A DNA stretch of 64,000 nucleotides, taken from contig NZ_PUGE01000001.1 in NCBI RefSeq assembly GCF_002967075.1, forward strand, positions 558,001 through 622,000, read 5' to 3'. Below are positions 19,601 through 26,592 of this stretch, one piece after another (the first letter of the stretch is position 1; each line of letters begins with the position of its first letter). A program made the translations under genes and the position numbers. Source of the stretch: Corynebacterium sp. J010B-136. Lineage in GTDB: Bacteria; Actinomycetota; Actinomycetes; Mycobacteriales; Mycobacteriaceae. The notes beneath the pieces are model-generated. The model saw nothing but the letters and a program-made list of their open reading frames with translations, did not search any database and was not told the origin of the DNA.

Positions 19601-22600
19601 ACCGTTGAAGCTGAACTTGGTTCCGGTTGGGCAAAGACCGTCACCCCATCCTTCGACGCGAAGCGCGCAGTGCTTTTCGATGACCGCTGGGCATCCGCAC
19701 GTGAAGACCTTGCGCGCGTAGCACTCGGTGAGCTGGATCTTCCAGCGGAGCGTTTCCGTGGAACCGGAGAGACCATCGCCAAGCAGGCGGAGTGGTGGGC
19801 TAATAACCCTGCTGCTGCCACCGGTGCACACGCGAAGGCCACCCCGGCTGCTACCTTGCAGGCTATTGCTGCTGCCGCACGCGAGGAACTCGACGGCGAA
19901 TTCGCTGGCGATGTTGCTCTCGTTACCGGTGCTGCTCCTGGCTCGATTGCAACCGCATTGGTTGAGCGTCTGCTTGAAGGCGGCGCGACCGTCATCATGA
20001 CCGCATCCCGCGTGAGCCAGTCCCGTAAGGAATTTGCCCGCAAGCTCTATGCTGCACACGCAATTCCAGGTGCTGCTCTGTGGGTTGTTCCTGCGAACTT
20101 GAGCTCTTACCGCGATGTCGATGCTCTCATCGACTGGATTGGTACTGAGCAGCGTGAGTCTGTTGGCAACGAAGTCAAGATCACCAAGCCAGCACTGACC
20201 CCAACCTTGGCATTCCCATTCGCGGCACCTTCCGTGTCTGGCTCTGTTGCCGATGCCGGCCCACAGGCTGAAAACCAGACCCGTCTGCTGCTGTGGTCGG
20301 TTGAGCGCACCATTGCTGGTCTGTCCAACCTTGCGCAGCAAGCAGTTGATACCCGTTGCCACATTGTTCTGCCTGGTTCCCCGAACCGCGGCATGTTCGG
20401 CGGCGACGGCGCTTACGGCGAAGTCAAGGCAGCCCTGGACGCTATCTTGGCTAAGTGGTCTGCTGAAGCAGGCTGGCCAGAAGGCGTTACCCTGGCACAG
20501 GCAAAGATTGGCTGGGTATCTGGTACTTCCCTGATGGGTGGCAACGACATCCTGATTCCAGCTGCTGAAGCTGCTGGCATCCACGTCTGGGACCCAGAAG
20601 AGATTTCTTCCCAGCTGATGTCCTTGGCATCCGCTGAATCCCGCGCGCAGGCAGCGGAAGCTCCACTGGAGCTGGATCTGACCGGTGGTCTTGGTTCTTC
20701 CAAGATCTCCATCTCTGAGCTTGCAGCGCAGGTTCGCGAGGACGCCGAGAATGCGTCCATTGCTAACGAATCGAACGGCACTCTCGAAGCACCAGCGACT
20801 ATCGCTGCCCTGCCAAACACGCGCCAGGTAGAACTACCTGCCGCGTTACCAGAAGGAGAGGTTGGCGAAGTCACCACTGACTTGGATGACATGGTAGTCA
20901 TCGCTGGTGTCGGCGAGGTTTCCTCTTGGGGCTCCGGCCGTACCCGCTTCGAGGCAGAATACGGCCTGCAGCGCGACGGTGCTGTTGACCTGACTGCAGC
21001 TGGCGTTTTGGAGTTGGCATGGATGACCGGTCTGGTGCAGTGGGCAAATGACCCACGTCCAGCCTGGTACGACGAAGATGGCAACGAAGTCGACGAAGCG
21101 GATATCTACAACCGCTTCCGCGATGAGGTTGTTGCTCGCTCCGGTATCCGTACCCTGACCGACAAGTACAACATGGTTGACCAGGGCTCCATTGACCTGA
21201 CCTCCGTATTCTTGGACCGCGATATTGTCTTCACCGTTGCATCTGAGCAAGAAGCACGCGACATTGAAGAAGCAGACCCAAGCTTCACCAAGCTGCGTGA
21301 AGTTGACGGCGAGTGGGAAGTCACCCGCCTCAAGGGCGCAACCGCGCGTGTTCCACGCAAGGCAACCCTGTCCCGCACTGTCGCTGGCCAGATGCCTGAC
21401 CACTTCGATGCTGCCAAGTGGGGCATCCCAGATCACATGCTGGATGCACTCGACCGCATGGCCGTATGGAACCTGGTCACCGCAGTCGATGCGTTTACCC
21501 AAGCAGGTTTCAGCCCAGCTGAGTTGCTGCAGGTAATCCACCCAGGTCAGGTTGCAACCACGCAAGGTACCGGTATCGGCGGCATGGAATCCCTGCACAA
21601 GGTATTCGTTACCCGTCTGCTCGGCGAGGACCGTCCATCCGACATCTTGCAGGAAGCTCTACCAAACGTTATTGCAGCGCACACCATGCAGTCCTTGGTT
21701 GGCGGCTACGGTTCGATGATTCACCCAATCGGTGCTTGTGCAACCGCTGCGGTATCCATCGAAGAGGGCGTTGACAAGATTGCTCTGGGCAAGGCTGACC
21801 TGGTTGTTGCCGGTGGTATTGATGACGTTCAGGTTGAGTCTTTGACCGGCTTCGGCGACATGAATGCAACCGCTGAGACCAAGAAGATGACCGACCAGGG
21901 CATCGATGACCGCTTCATCTCCCGTGCGAATGACCGTCGTCGTGGCGGCTTCCTCGAGGCAGAAGGCGGCGGTACCGTACTTCTGGTTCGTGGTTCCTTG
22001 GCTCGTGAGATGGGTCTGCCTGTCTACGCTGTAGTTGCTCACGCGGCTTCCTACGGCGACGGTGCACACACCTCCATTCCTGCTCCAGGTCTGGGCGCTT
22101 TGGGTGCTGGCCGTGGACGTAAGAACTCCCGTCTGGCCAAGGGCCTGGCAGGTCTTGGTCTGACCCCGAACGATGTTTCGGTTCTGTCCAAGCACGACAC
22201 CTCCACCAACGCCAATGACCCGAACGAGTCGGAGCTGCACTCCATCCTGTGGCCAGCTATTGGCCGCGACGTGGACCAGCCACTGTTCGTCATCTCGCAG
22301 AAGACCTTGACTGGTCACTCCAAGGCTGGTGCAGCACTGTTCCAGACCGGTGGTTTGATTGACGTCTTCCGTACTGGCCGCATCCCAGCCAACCAGTCTT
22401 TGGACTGTGTTGACCCGCTGATTGAGGCTAAGGCGAAGAACCTGGTCTGGCTGCGTTCCCCACTTGATGTGGAAGCAGCTAACCGTCCGGTGAAGGCTGC
22501 GGCACTGACCTCCCTGGGCTTCGGCCACGTCGGCGCCCTGCTGGTCTACGCTCACCCAGGTGTCTTCGAGGCTGCCGTTGCTCAGCAGGTATCTGCTGAG

Positions 22601-22849
22601 GCAGCTGCCGAGTGGCGTGAGAAGGCAAATGCTCGTCTTGCCAGCGGTGCTGCTCGCTTCGAAGCCGGCATGATTGGCAAGGAGACCCTGTTCGAGGTCA
22701 TCGACGGCCGCCGCCTGCCTGAGGCAGCTGGCACCGTAGAGATTGAGAACTACGGCCCAGTCGCCGCCGACAAGGCCGCAGAAATCGCGCTCTTGCTTGA
22801 CGACGACATCCGTCTCACCGCCGAAGGCACTTTCCCTCCGGCTAAGTAA
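13667..22849 (+). CDS. fas: Type I fatty acid synthase (single 3060-aa polypeptide)
   Basis: This multifunctional synthase makes acyl-CoAs for phospholipids and mycolic-acid precursors in the cytosol. The domain order is that of bacterial FAS-I, a fusion of the fungal beta and alpha chains. Acyltransferase has AGHSQGS with nucleophile Ser128. Enoyl reductase includes GGMTPTTMDPG near residue 380. A MaoC-type dehydratase has YNPIHT near 1198. The malonyl/palmitoyl transferase has AGHSLGEY with Ser1399. An Ala/Pro-rich linker (about 1680-1740) precedes the acyl carrier domain, whose likely phosphopantetheine Ser is 1777 in NGVSSRRNQ. Ketoreductase has LVTGAAPGS near 2083. Ketosynthase has GACATAA with Cys2691, followed by KHDTSTNAND and KTLTGHSKAG. 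The chain ends soon after the ketosynthase with no phosphopantetheinyl transferase domain, so a separate enzyme must activate it. The start has the SD-like AAAGAGGA. C. glutamicum has two such genes (fasA, fasB); which this matches is not clear. Confidence 0.97.
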   Translation: MSLTPLHTLSNDSTAPAVLFAGQGSAWQKAIADAAASPHQAAQLRDILKEVRTTTGPVARIIASSCPGVYERLEELANTPADESPVAKEYDAYPAYSIPGIVLGQIGAIEHLRELGVDVDSAQLAGHSQGSLGVAAVKDARQALALAVLMGTAAAVTQGANDSRSHMLSVRGVPREMIEEYLAGDAAIAVVNGRVHFALSGTPEDLAKTESNIAQAAESYNEALEERLIGGSEINPVFDVLRVALPFHHASLQAAADLTVEYATQCGLDADLARELADSILVQPHNWVESVNALNSNYLISLDRGLSSLTAPLITGTGKVVIPAATAAERDNLATPGTELPTAVNYEEFSPKLISLPNGKSYTQTRFSEWTGMSPIILGGMTPTTMDPGIVAAAANGGYWSEMAGGGQYSDEAFTINKDGMMELLEPGRTAAFNTMFFDRYLWNLQFGQARIVPKARANGAAFTGVTISAGIPELDEAKELLDQLTADGFPYISFKPGTTKQIQDCIAIAADNPEHRVIVQIEDGHAGGHHSWVDLDEMLLATYAAARQHDNLAITVGGGIYSPDRASEYLTGSWSTKYGLPIMPVDGVFLGTVAMATKEATANDDVKQLLVDTPGITPDTNGGWVGRLKADGGVSSSQSHLLADLHEIDNSFAKASRLITSIPIEEYDSRRDEIIAALAKTSKPYFGDVSEMTYEQWVSRFAERAYPWVDPTWHDRFHDLLQRVEARLNEADHGEIPTLFPSLEDSENAPEAVAKLIAAYPNAKTTKVNTRDEAWFPTLIRKHVKPMPWTTAIDGDLKEWFAKDTLWQAQDPRYDADGVRIIPGPVAVAGITKKNEPVAELLGRFEDATTAALNDAGVEAVELYSRLASAKNAEEFLRNAPTIMWHGHLIANPAYELPEEAFDIVDDGEGFAIRINSDSYWDNLPEEQRPFYVKHVDIPVALSEAVATGASPVVDDARLPKAVFDLLAGVAGVGSISETGDEITALPKVIEGSVSEENPYGLVEYSFTLPSTLLTAHTAVTGAALGTVNAGAPDALVGPCWPAIYTALGTGRLTEEHGEPAGTDFPVIEGLLNAVHLDHVVDVRVPLDELAQGAKGEGRRIDVTSRCASIAESNAGRIVTVELELRDAQTQEVVATQMQRFAIRGRATGTSVPVPAPAWGGGKSQDKVEVTPRSFVDRAYVTAPADMTPFALVSGDYNPIHTSTNAARLVNLEAPLVHGMWLSATAQHLAGNHGTVVGWTYSMFGMVQLNDEVEITVERVGRKGIHAAFEVTCRIDGEVVSRGQALMAQPRTAYVYPGQGIQAEGMGRGDRDASAAAREVWRRADRHTRTALGFSIRQIIDDNPTELVVRGTKFIHPNGVLHLTQFTQVALAVVAYAQTERLREAGALGTNSMYAGHSLGEYTALASLANIFDLEAVIDIVYSRGSAMGTLVERDANGNSNYGMGALRPNMIGVPADEVEAYIAQTAEETGEFLEIVNYNIAGQQYSIAGTKAGLAALKKKANSVKDRAYVTVPGIDVPFHSQVLRGGVPAFAEKLDELLPETLDLDALVGRYVPNLVASPFELTQEFIDKVKPLAPSGKLDNLKVEDLDEQSLARLLMIELLSWQFASPVRWIETQELLFGEVDQIIEVGLAASPTLTNLAKRSMDIAGVDLPVFNVERDQDQVMLQDVKEAPAQTFDVEEGEATSSTAASEKPGESAAAASDNTQAIPSAEAQTVAAAPAPSAAPAGGTAAADAPDLPFSAAEAIMVLFAFQNKIRQDQINDTDTVEELTNGVSSRRNQLLMDMSAEIGVPAIDGAADADVATLRERVKTAAPGYSPFGVVLSEAVTARLRQLTGAAGVKPAYISERVTGTWGLPLSWAAHVEAEILLGSRDEDSVRGGSLSTVPTTASSKSDVDALVDAAVQAVAAAHGTSVSMGSAGAGGGGGVVDSAALDAYADTVTGENGVLATAARQVLAQLGLVEEAPETPETDNTLFETVEAELGSGWAKTVTPSFDAKRAVLFDDRWASAREDLARVALGELDLPAERFRGTGETIAKQAEWWANNPAAATGAHAKATPAATLQAIAAAAREELDGEFAGDVALVTGAAPGSIATALVERLLEGGATVIMTASRVSQSRKEFARKLYAAHAIPGAALWVVPANLSSYRDVDALIDWIGTEQRESVGNEVKITKPALTPTLAFPFAAPSVSGSVADAGPQAENQTRLLLWSVERTIAGLSNLAQQAVDTRCHIVLPGSPNRGMFGGDGAYGEVKAALDAILAKWSAEAGWPEGVTLAQAKIGWVSGTSLMGGNDILIPAAEAAGIHVWDPEEISSQLMSLASAESRAQAAEAPLELDLTGGLGSSKISISELAAQVREDAENASIANESNGTLEAPATIAALPNTRQVELPAALPEGEVGEVTTDLDDMVVIAGVGEVSSWGSGRTRFEAEYGLQRDGAVDLTAAGVLELAWMTGLVQWANDPRPAWYDEDGNEVDEADIYNRFRDEVVARSGIRTLTDKYNMVDQGSIDLTSVFLDRDIVFTVASEQEARDIEEADPSFTKLREVDGEWEVTRLKGATARVPRKATLSRTVAGQMPDHFDAAKWGIPDHMLDALDRMAVWNLVTAVDAFTQAGFSPAELLQVIHPGQVATTQGTGIGGMESLHKVFVTRLLGEDRPSDILQEALPNVIAAHTMQSLVGGYGSMIHPIGACATAAVSIEEGVDKIALGKADLVVAGGIDDVQVESLTGFGDMNATAETKKMTDQGIDDRFISRANDRRRGGFLEAEGGGTVLLVRGSLAREMGLPVYAVVAHAASYGDGAHTSIPAPGLGALGAGRGRKNSRLAKGLAGLGLTPNDVSVLSKHDTSTNANDPNESELHSILWPAIGRDVDQPLFVISQKTLTGHSKAGAALFQTGGLIDVFRTGRIPANQSLDCVDPLIEAKAKNLVWLRSPLDVEAANRPVKAAALTSLGFGHVGALLVYAHPGVFEAAVAQQVSAEAAAEWREKANARLASGAARFEAGMIGKETLFEVIDGRRLPEAAGTVEIENYGPVAADKAAEIALLLDDDIRLTAEGTFPPAK

Positions 22850-22886
22850 GGTGCAGTTAACAGGCTAACCCCACGCGAGAGAAATT

Positions 22887-22945
22887 AGCTCCCTTCCGGA
22901 ATTGGTACTGTGGGAAACCACACCCAACCCGGGAGGGAGCTTTTT
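22887..22945 (+). terminator. Hairpin after fas whose 3' arm is the next gene's ribosome binding site
   Basis: AGCTCCCTTCC (22887-22897) pairs with GGGAGGGAGCT (22931-22941) with one mismatch and is followed by TTTT. A smaller hairpin (TGTGG-GAAA-CCACA) lies in the loop. The structure fits an intrinsic terminator for fas. The GGGAGG of the 3' arm is also the Shine-Dalgarno of the ATG at 22947, so read-through transcripts would hide that site. Confidence 0.75.
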
Positions 22946-22946
22946 C

Positions 22947-23381
22947 ATGCTCGAAAGCTATAAAGAACAGTTCGGGAATCGGCTTGCTAAATTCATCGAC
23001 GTCGAGGTTCCAAGAGCACTTGGCACCCTAGGTGATGCCGATCGAGAAACCATCGTTGCTGGGAAAGGCGACTTTCCTCGAGACATCGTGAGCGCTGTGC
23101 TTTCCTCCGTTATCGAAGAACAACGAAAGGTTCACGACATACTCGTCATCGCCGGCACGTGGATGATCGCGACCACCGGGGCACGCTGGGCGATTGGCCC
23201 TATTGGGGAAGACCCCTATGCCGAGCGCGTTGGCATCGGACTTGAGGACACTACCAACCGTTCCTTCACCCCTCTTTTGGCGCAGGTTGAAGAGCTCGTC
23301 CACCACGAAGGTGAACGGGACGCGAACCTGGATCTCTTGGCTGCCTTCGCCGAATTCGACAAGCATCAGGCTGATAAATAA
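22947..23381 (+). CDS. Conserved hypothetical protein downstream of fas
   Basis: This 144-aa protein begins MLESYKEQFGNRLAKFIDVE. I do not recognise a family. It looks cytosolic and acidic, with no signal peptide; the middle (ILVIAGTWMIATTGARWAIGP) is mildly hydrophobic. I chose the ATG at 22947 because GGGAGG lies 10 bases before it; the longer frame starting with TTG at 22902 begins inside the terminator hairpin. A possible extended -10 (TGGTACTGT, around 22903-22911) would give a short leader. The position right after fas is notable because some corynebacteria carry a phosphopantetheinyl transferase gene there, but this protein does not resemble AcpS. Confidence 0.6.
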   Translation: MLESYKEQFGNRLAKFIDVEVPRALGTLGDADRETIVAGKGDFPRDIVSAVLSSVIEEQRKVHDILVIAGTWMIATTGARWAIGPIGEDPYAERVGIGLEDTTNRSFTPLLAQVEELVHHEGERDANLDLLAAFAEFDKHQADK

Positions 23382-23435
23382 AAGCACTGCCCACGCATTT
23401 GAACCTCATTCATTGCAAACGTATGGGCAGTATTC

Positions 23436-23702
23436 CTATCGATAGATCTCTCTGCGATGCCCCACATTAAGAACGAGAATTATTAGCTGTTTATCTTGGA
23501 TTTCATAAATCACGCGATAAGAGCCGACCCGAATGCGGTACTCGCCGCTTCCTCCCTGCAGTTTCTTAACTCCGACGGGCCTAGGATCGTCTGCAAGACC
23601 TTCAATAGCGTCGATGAGTTTTACTCTCTGAGAATTCTCCAGCTTACGTAAGGACTTAATTGCTGCAGTTCTAAACGACACCGAGTATTTAGATTCGGAC
23701 AT
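23436..23702 (-). CDS. RelE/ParE-family toxin
   Basis: This 88-aa basic protein has the RelE/StbE fold pattern: an N-terminal strand YSVSFRTAAIKSLRKL, two helices, then VKKLQGGSGEYRIRVGSYRVIYEI and the final ILVLNVGHRREIYR. In the family these enzymes cut mRNA in the ribosomal A site. The basic and aromatic residues expected (Arg in YRIRVG and YRVIY, HRREIY at the end) are present, so it looks intact. It starts 11 bases after the antitoxin stop, in one operon. Confidence 0.9.
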   Translation of the reverse strand: MSESKYSVSFRTAAIKSLRKLENSQRVKLIDAIEGLADDPRPVGVKKLQGGSGEYRIRVGSYRVIYEIQDKQLIILVLNVGHRREIYR

Positions 23703-23713
23703 TTGTTTAGAGA

Positions 23714-23965
23714 TTAATCCAGACCGAACTCAGCTTTGAGTTCTTCAAGAGTCATTTCGCCGCCCTCTCGACGGGCAGCCGCAGCAGCGCGAATATCTTC
23801 CATATCCTCAAGAGCTTCGATTGCGCGATCGAAGAAATCAGGAGAGACGACGACTGCACGACGGCGAGCACCCCGGCTGAGGATTGAAACGGGCTCACGC
23901 TGAGCAGCGTCGAGGTAGCGGCTCTGTTCGTTGCGAAACTCACTGGTAGTTACTTCAGTACTCAT
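23714..23965 (-). CDS. Phd/YefM-family antitoxin
   Basis: This 83-aa antitoxin has an N-terminal Phd/YefM DNA-binding domain (from TTSEFRNEQSRYLDAAQREP to RRRAVVVSPDFFDRAIEAL). Its acidic C-terminal tail should wrap the toxin (EGGEMTLEELKAEFGLD). It is first in the operon with the RelE-like toxin. It should repress its own promoter through the 22-bp palindrome located 11 bases before its ATG. The start has no Shine-Dalgarno; TACGAT lies exactly 7 bases upstream, which predicts a leaderless mRNA. Confidence 0.9.
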   Translation of the reverse strand: MSTEVTTSEFRNEQSRYLDAAQREPVSILSRGARRRAVVVSPDFFDRAIEALEDMEDIRAAAAARREGGEMTLEELKAEFGLD

Positions 23966-23972
23966 ACCCCGA

Positions 23973-24002
23973 ATCGTACATCTTGTACAAGATGTACCAC
24001 AA
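23973..24002 (-). promoter_or_regulatory. Toxin-antitoxin promoter with operator palindrome in its spacer
   Basis: Read on the minus strand: -35 TTGTGG (24002-23997), an 18-base spacer, -10 TACGAT (23978-23973), then 7 bases to the antitoxin ATG. A perfect 22-bp palindrome (23976-23997; half GTACATCTTGT) fills the spacer and touches both hexamers. Binding of the antitoxin or the TA complex would exclude RNA polymerase. Confidence 0.75.
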
Positions 24003-24034
24003 TAGTCCCTCCTGATTATCTTTAAATTTTCGCA

Positions 24035-25132
24035 CTAGATTTCGGTGCCGAGCCAAACTGGTTCAGGAACAAGCTTGACGCCGAATTCGTCGAAGACGCC
24101 ATCGCGAATGGTACGTGCCAAGTCCACGATGTCCTTGGACGTTGCCTCGCCGCGGTTAGTGAGCGCGAGGGTATGAAGCGTCGACAAGCGAGCTTGCGCC
24201 TCGATACCGGGGTAACCACGCTTAAACCCGGCGCGCTCAATGAGCCACGCAGCTGAAAGCTTCTTGCCGCCCTCAGCATCGAAGCGTGGCATGGTCTCGG
24301 CGACTTCATCGCCAAGCTTGGCGGCAACACGCTGCGCGACCTCGTCGGCCTTTTCTGCCGGCACAATCGGGTTGGTAAAGAAGGAGCCCGCTGACCAGGT
24401 ATCCCTATCGTTGGGGTTTAACACCATGCCCTTGCCGCGACGAAGCTCTAATACGGTGTCGCGTATTTCCTTGACCGGGCGGCGCTCGCCGGGGTTCTCG
24501 GTCAGCTGGCGGAAGTTTAGCGGTGCGGATAAACCATCGGTAGTCAGCTGCATCTCAATAGCCAAGACGACGGCACGCTGGGTAAATTTAATATTTGAGT
24601 AGCGGTAGCGCAGATCCAATGTGGACGCTTCAACCCACTCATCTACCTGTGTCTTGCGGTCATACAAGCGCACCCAGGTCAAAACATCTGATACTTCGGT
24701 GCCATAGGCGCCCACGTTTTGTACCGGCACGGCACCAGCGCGCCCCGGGATGCCGGAGAGGCACTCGATGCCGCCAAGGCCTGCATCGACAGCTTCTGCC
24801 ACCACTTTGTCCCAATTGGCGCCAGCCCCCGCGCGCACAATGCCGGAATCCTGGTTGACCTGAATGTGTGGAAAATCCAGTGAGACCACGACATAATCTA
24901 AATCCGCCTGGCCCATGGACGCATCCGCCACCAAAAGATTAGAGCCATCCCCGACAATGACCAAGGGGATATTTTCTGAATCAAGCACGCGGACGACAAA
25001 GCTTGCGGCATCCGCGTTGTCACAACGCACGGTGTAGCGGGGTTTTCCGCCCACGCGCAACGTGGTCATGTCGGCGAAAGTAGAAGTGGTATCTATTTCC
25101 ACGCCGACGAATTCTTTCAGGTGCTGGGTCAT
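24035..25132 (-). CDS. murB: UDP-N-acetylenolpyruvoylglucosamine reductase
   Basis: MurB reduces UDP-GlcNAc-enolpyruvate to UDP-MurNAc with NADPH and FAD in peptidoglycan synthesis. FAD-binding segments are TLRVGGKPRY, VIVGDGSNLLVAD, and GGIECLSGIPGRAGAVPVQNVGAYG. The catalytic Ser lies in WSAGSFFTNPIV, and the last Glu-containing segment is near the C-terminus (VPEPVWLG). I take the ATG at 25132 (MTQHLKEFVG). The frame extends to a TTG at 25156 with an in-frame GTG at 25147, but neither has a well-spaced Shine-Dalgarno. The gene is divergent from the SRPBCC protein. Confidence 0.93.
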   Translation of the reverse strand: MTQHLKEFVGVEIDTTSTFADMTTLRVGGKPRYTVRCDNADAASFVVRVLDSENIPLVIVGDGSNLLVADASMGQADLDYVVVSLDFPHIQVNQDSGIVRAGAGANWDKVVAEAVDAGLGGIECLSGIPGRAGAVPVQNVGAYGTEVSDVLTWVRLYDRKTQVDEWVEASTLDLRYRYSNIKFTQRAVVLAIEMQLTTDGLSAPLNFRQLTENPGERRPVKEIRDTVLELRRGKGMVLNPNDRDTWSAGSFFTNPIVPAEKADEVAQRVAAKLGDEVAETMPRFDAEGGKKLSAAWLIERAGFKRGYPGIEAQARLSTLHTLALTNRGEATSKDIVDLARTIRDGVFDEFGVKLVPEPVWLGTEI

Positions 25133-25158
25133 TAATTCATCGTTCACCCTTACCAAGG

Positions 25159-25164
25159 TAGTCT
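25159..25164 (+). promoter_or_regulatory. -10 box for a leaderless transcript
   Basis: TAGTCT ends 7 bases before the ATG at 25172, with no Shine-Dalgarno between. The same hexamer and spacing occur before the first DUF418 reading frame near 53.7 kb. Confidence 0.5.
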
Positions 25165-25171
25165 GTTAAGC

Positions 25172-25663
25172 ATGTCAACCCGTAGCGAAAACACCGTAAC
25201 TATCAATCACCCCATTGAAAAGGTGCACAAGGCGTACTCCACCAAGGAATTTTGGGAGTTCATTACCGCCAACCTCTCCCCTGAACCAGGTGAGGTCAAC
25301 GAGTTCACCACTGAAGAAGTAACCCTGTTCGAGGTTTTGCCAACCACCCTTCTGCCAGAAGCTGTTCGCGCCATGGTCTCTCAGTCTCTGAAGGTCAAGC
25401 GCGTGCTCAACATCGGCGGCTTGGATGCGCAGAAGTTCACCACCGCTTTCAACGCTGATGTCAAGGGCACCCCAGTAGATTTCAAGGGCGATATCAACCT
25501 GGTTGGTGCAGGCGAGAAGACCGACCTGAACTACACCACTGACGTCTCCATCAACATCCCATTGATGGGTGCTGCTATTGAACCTAAGGTTGCTGAAGCT
25601 CTAGAAGAGCTCTTCGGCAACGAAGCTAAACTCGCTGATCAGTGGATTTCTGAGAACCTCTAA
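25172..25663 (+). CDS. DUF2505 (SRPBCC-fold) protein
   Basis: This 163-aa protein matches the actinobacterial DUF2505 family, a START/SRPBCC-like hydrophobic-pocket fold. It has the N-terminal strand ENTVTINHPIEKVHKAY, alternating strands through VKGTPVDFKGDINLVG, and a long C-terminal helix (AAIEPKVAEALEELFGNEAKLADQWISENL). No signal peptide or membrane segment is visible. The function is unknown; small hydrophobic ligand or lipid binding is plausible for the fold. It is divergent from murB and precedes the methyltransferase. Confidence 0.75.
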   Translation: MSTRSENTVTINHPIEKVHKAYSTKEFWEFITANLSPEPGEVNEFTTEEVTLFEVLPTTLLPEAVRAMVSQSLKVKRVLNIGGLDAQKFTTAFNADVKGTPVDFKGDINLVGAGEKTDLNYTTDVSINIPLMGAAIEPKVAEALEELFGNEAKLADQWISENL

Positions 25664-25710
25664 GGTTTTCTCCACTTCGACTTTTCTAAGTACACGGGCT
25701 TTAATTTTCC

Positions 25711-26523
25711 ATGGCCGACCATGCACATAACCTGCGCGCTGACGCGGTTGCTGGTCGGCCTTTTGGCGTTATTACCCGCGGCACCACCAACCACAACCGG
25801 CTAAGGCGCTGTGACCGGTGGATGGCTTATCACCCTGAAATTTCCTCCCTGCTGCGCATGACAGATGCACCATTGGCTTTAGATGTGGGCTATGGCGCGT
25901 CTTTCACCACCACCGTGGAGTGGGCCCGCTGGCTGCGCACCGTGAATCCGAACGTGCGCGTTACCGGATTGGAGATCAATCCCGAGCGAGTTTTACCTCC
26001 GCGCGATGGCGTGAACTTTGAACTGGGCGGATTCGAATTGCGCAACTACCGCCCGCAGCTCGTGCGTGCCTTTAATGTCTTGCGCCAGTATGACGTGGAC
26101 CAGGTTCCTGCGGCCTGGGAGTCTGTAACTTCGCGCCTGGCACCGGGAGGTTTCTTCGTCGAAGGCACCTGCGATGAACTCGGGCGACGCAGCACCTGGA
26201 TTTTATTAGACGCCAATGGTCCTAAGACTTTAACTTTGGCATGGGACCCATTTGATGTGGAAACTCCCTCGCAATTGGCCGAGCGTTTGCCCAAGGTACT
26301 TATTCACCGCAACGTACCGGGCGAGCCAATTTATGAGCTTCTGCAGGCTGCCGACGCCGCCTGGGCGCAAGCTGCTGGTTGGGCCCCGCATGGTCCGCGG
26401 ATTCGCTGGCGCGAGGCTCGTAAATTGATGATTGCTCAGGGGGTTGCACTCCACCCTATCCGACGTCGAATCCGCGATTGTGTACTCACCGTGGACTGGG
26501 ACGTTGTAGCCCCTGCAGGTTAG
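25711..26523 (+). CDS. Class I SAM-dependent methyltransferase
   Basis: This 270-aa protein has a Rossmann-like methyltransferase core. The SAM-binding motif I is ALDVGYGASFTTT (about residues 51-63). The acidic motif II is VTGLEINPERV and a later strand is GGFFVEGTCDELGR. The N-terminus is unusual and basic (RGTTNHNRLRRCDRWMAYHPE). The substrate is unknown. It begins 47 bases after the SRPBCC gene and is probably cotranscribed with it. Confidence 0.75.
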   Translation: MADHAHNLRADAVAGRPFGVITRGTTNHNRLRRCDRWMAYHPEISSLLRMTDAPLALDVGYGASFTTTVEWARWLRTVNPNVRVTGLEINPERVLPPRDGVNFELGGFELRNYRPQLVRAFNVLRQYDVDQVPAAWESVTSRLAPGGFFVEGTCDELGRRSTWILLDANGPKTLTLAWDPFDVETPSQLAERLPKVLIHRNVPGEPIYELLQAADAAWAQAAGWAPHGPRIRWREARKLMIAQGVALHPIRRRIRDCVLTVDWDVVAPAG

Positions 26524-26579
26524 CTGTGAGTTAGCCCCCTGATATGTGCCTCGCGTTGCCCAAAGTAGTGCACATGCGT

Positions 26580-26585
26580 CACACT
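26580..26585 (+). promoter_or_regulatory. -10 box for a leaderless lmeA-like transcript
   Basis: CACACT ends 7 bases before the ATG at 26593 and no Shine-Dalgarno is visible. This predicts a leaderless mRNA. Confidence 0.4.
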
Positions 26586-26592
26586 GGTAGCT

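Noticed and set aside
18590..20584. Long minus-strand open frame (664 codons) inside fas, with others such as 15893-17860
   Set aside because: They are antisense shadows of the high-bias fas gene; the translation is rich in Cys, Trp and His, with no motif or ribosome site.
22902..22946. TTG-started N-terminal extension of the gene downstream of fas
   Set aside because: It lies within the loop and arm of the terminator hairpin, and a good Shine-Dalgarno precedes the ATG at 22947.
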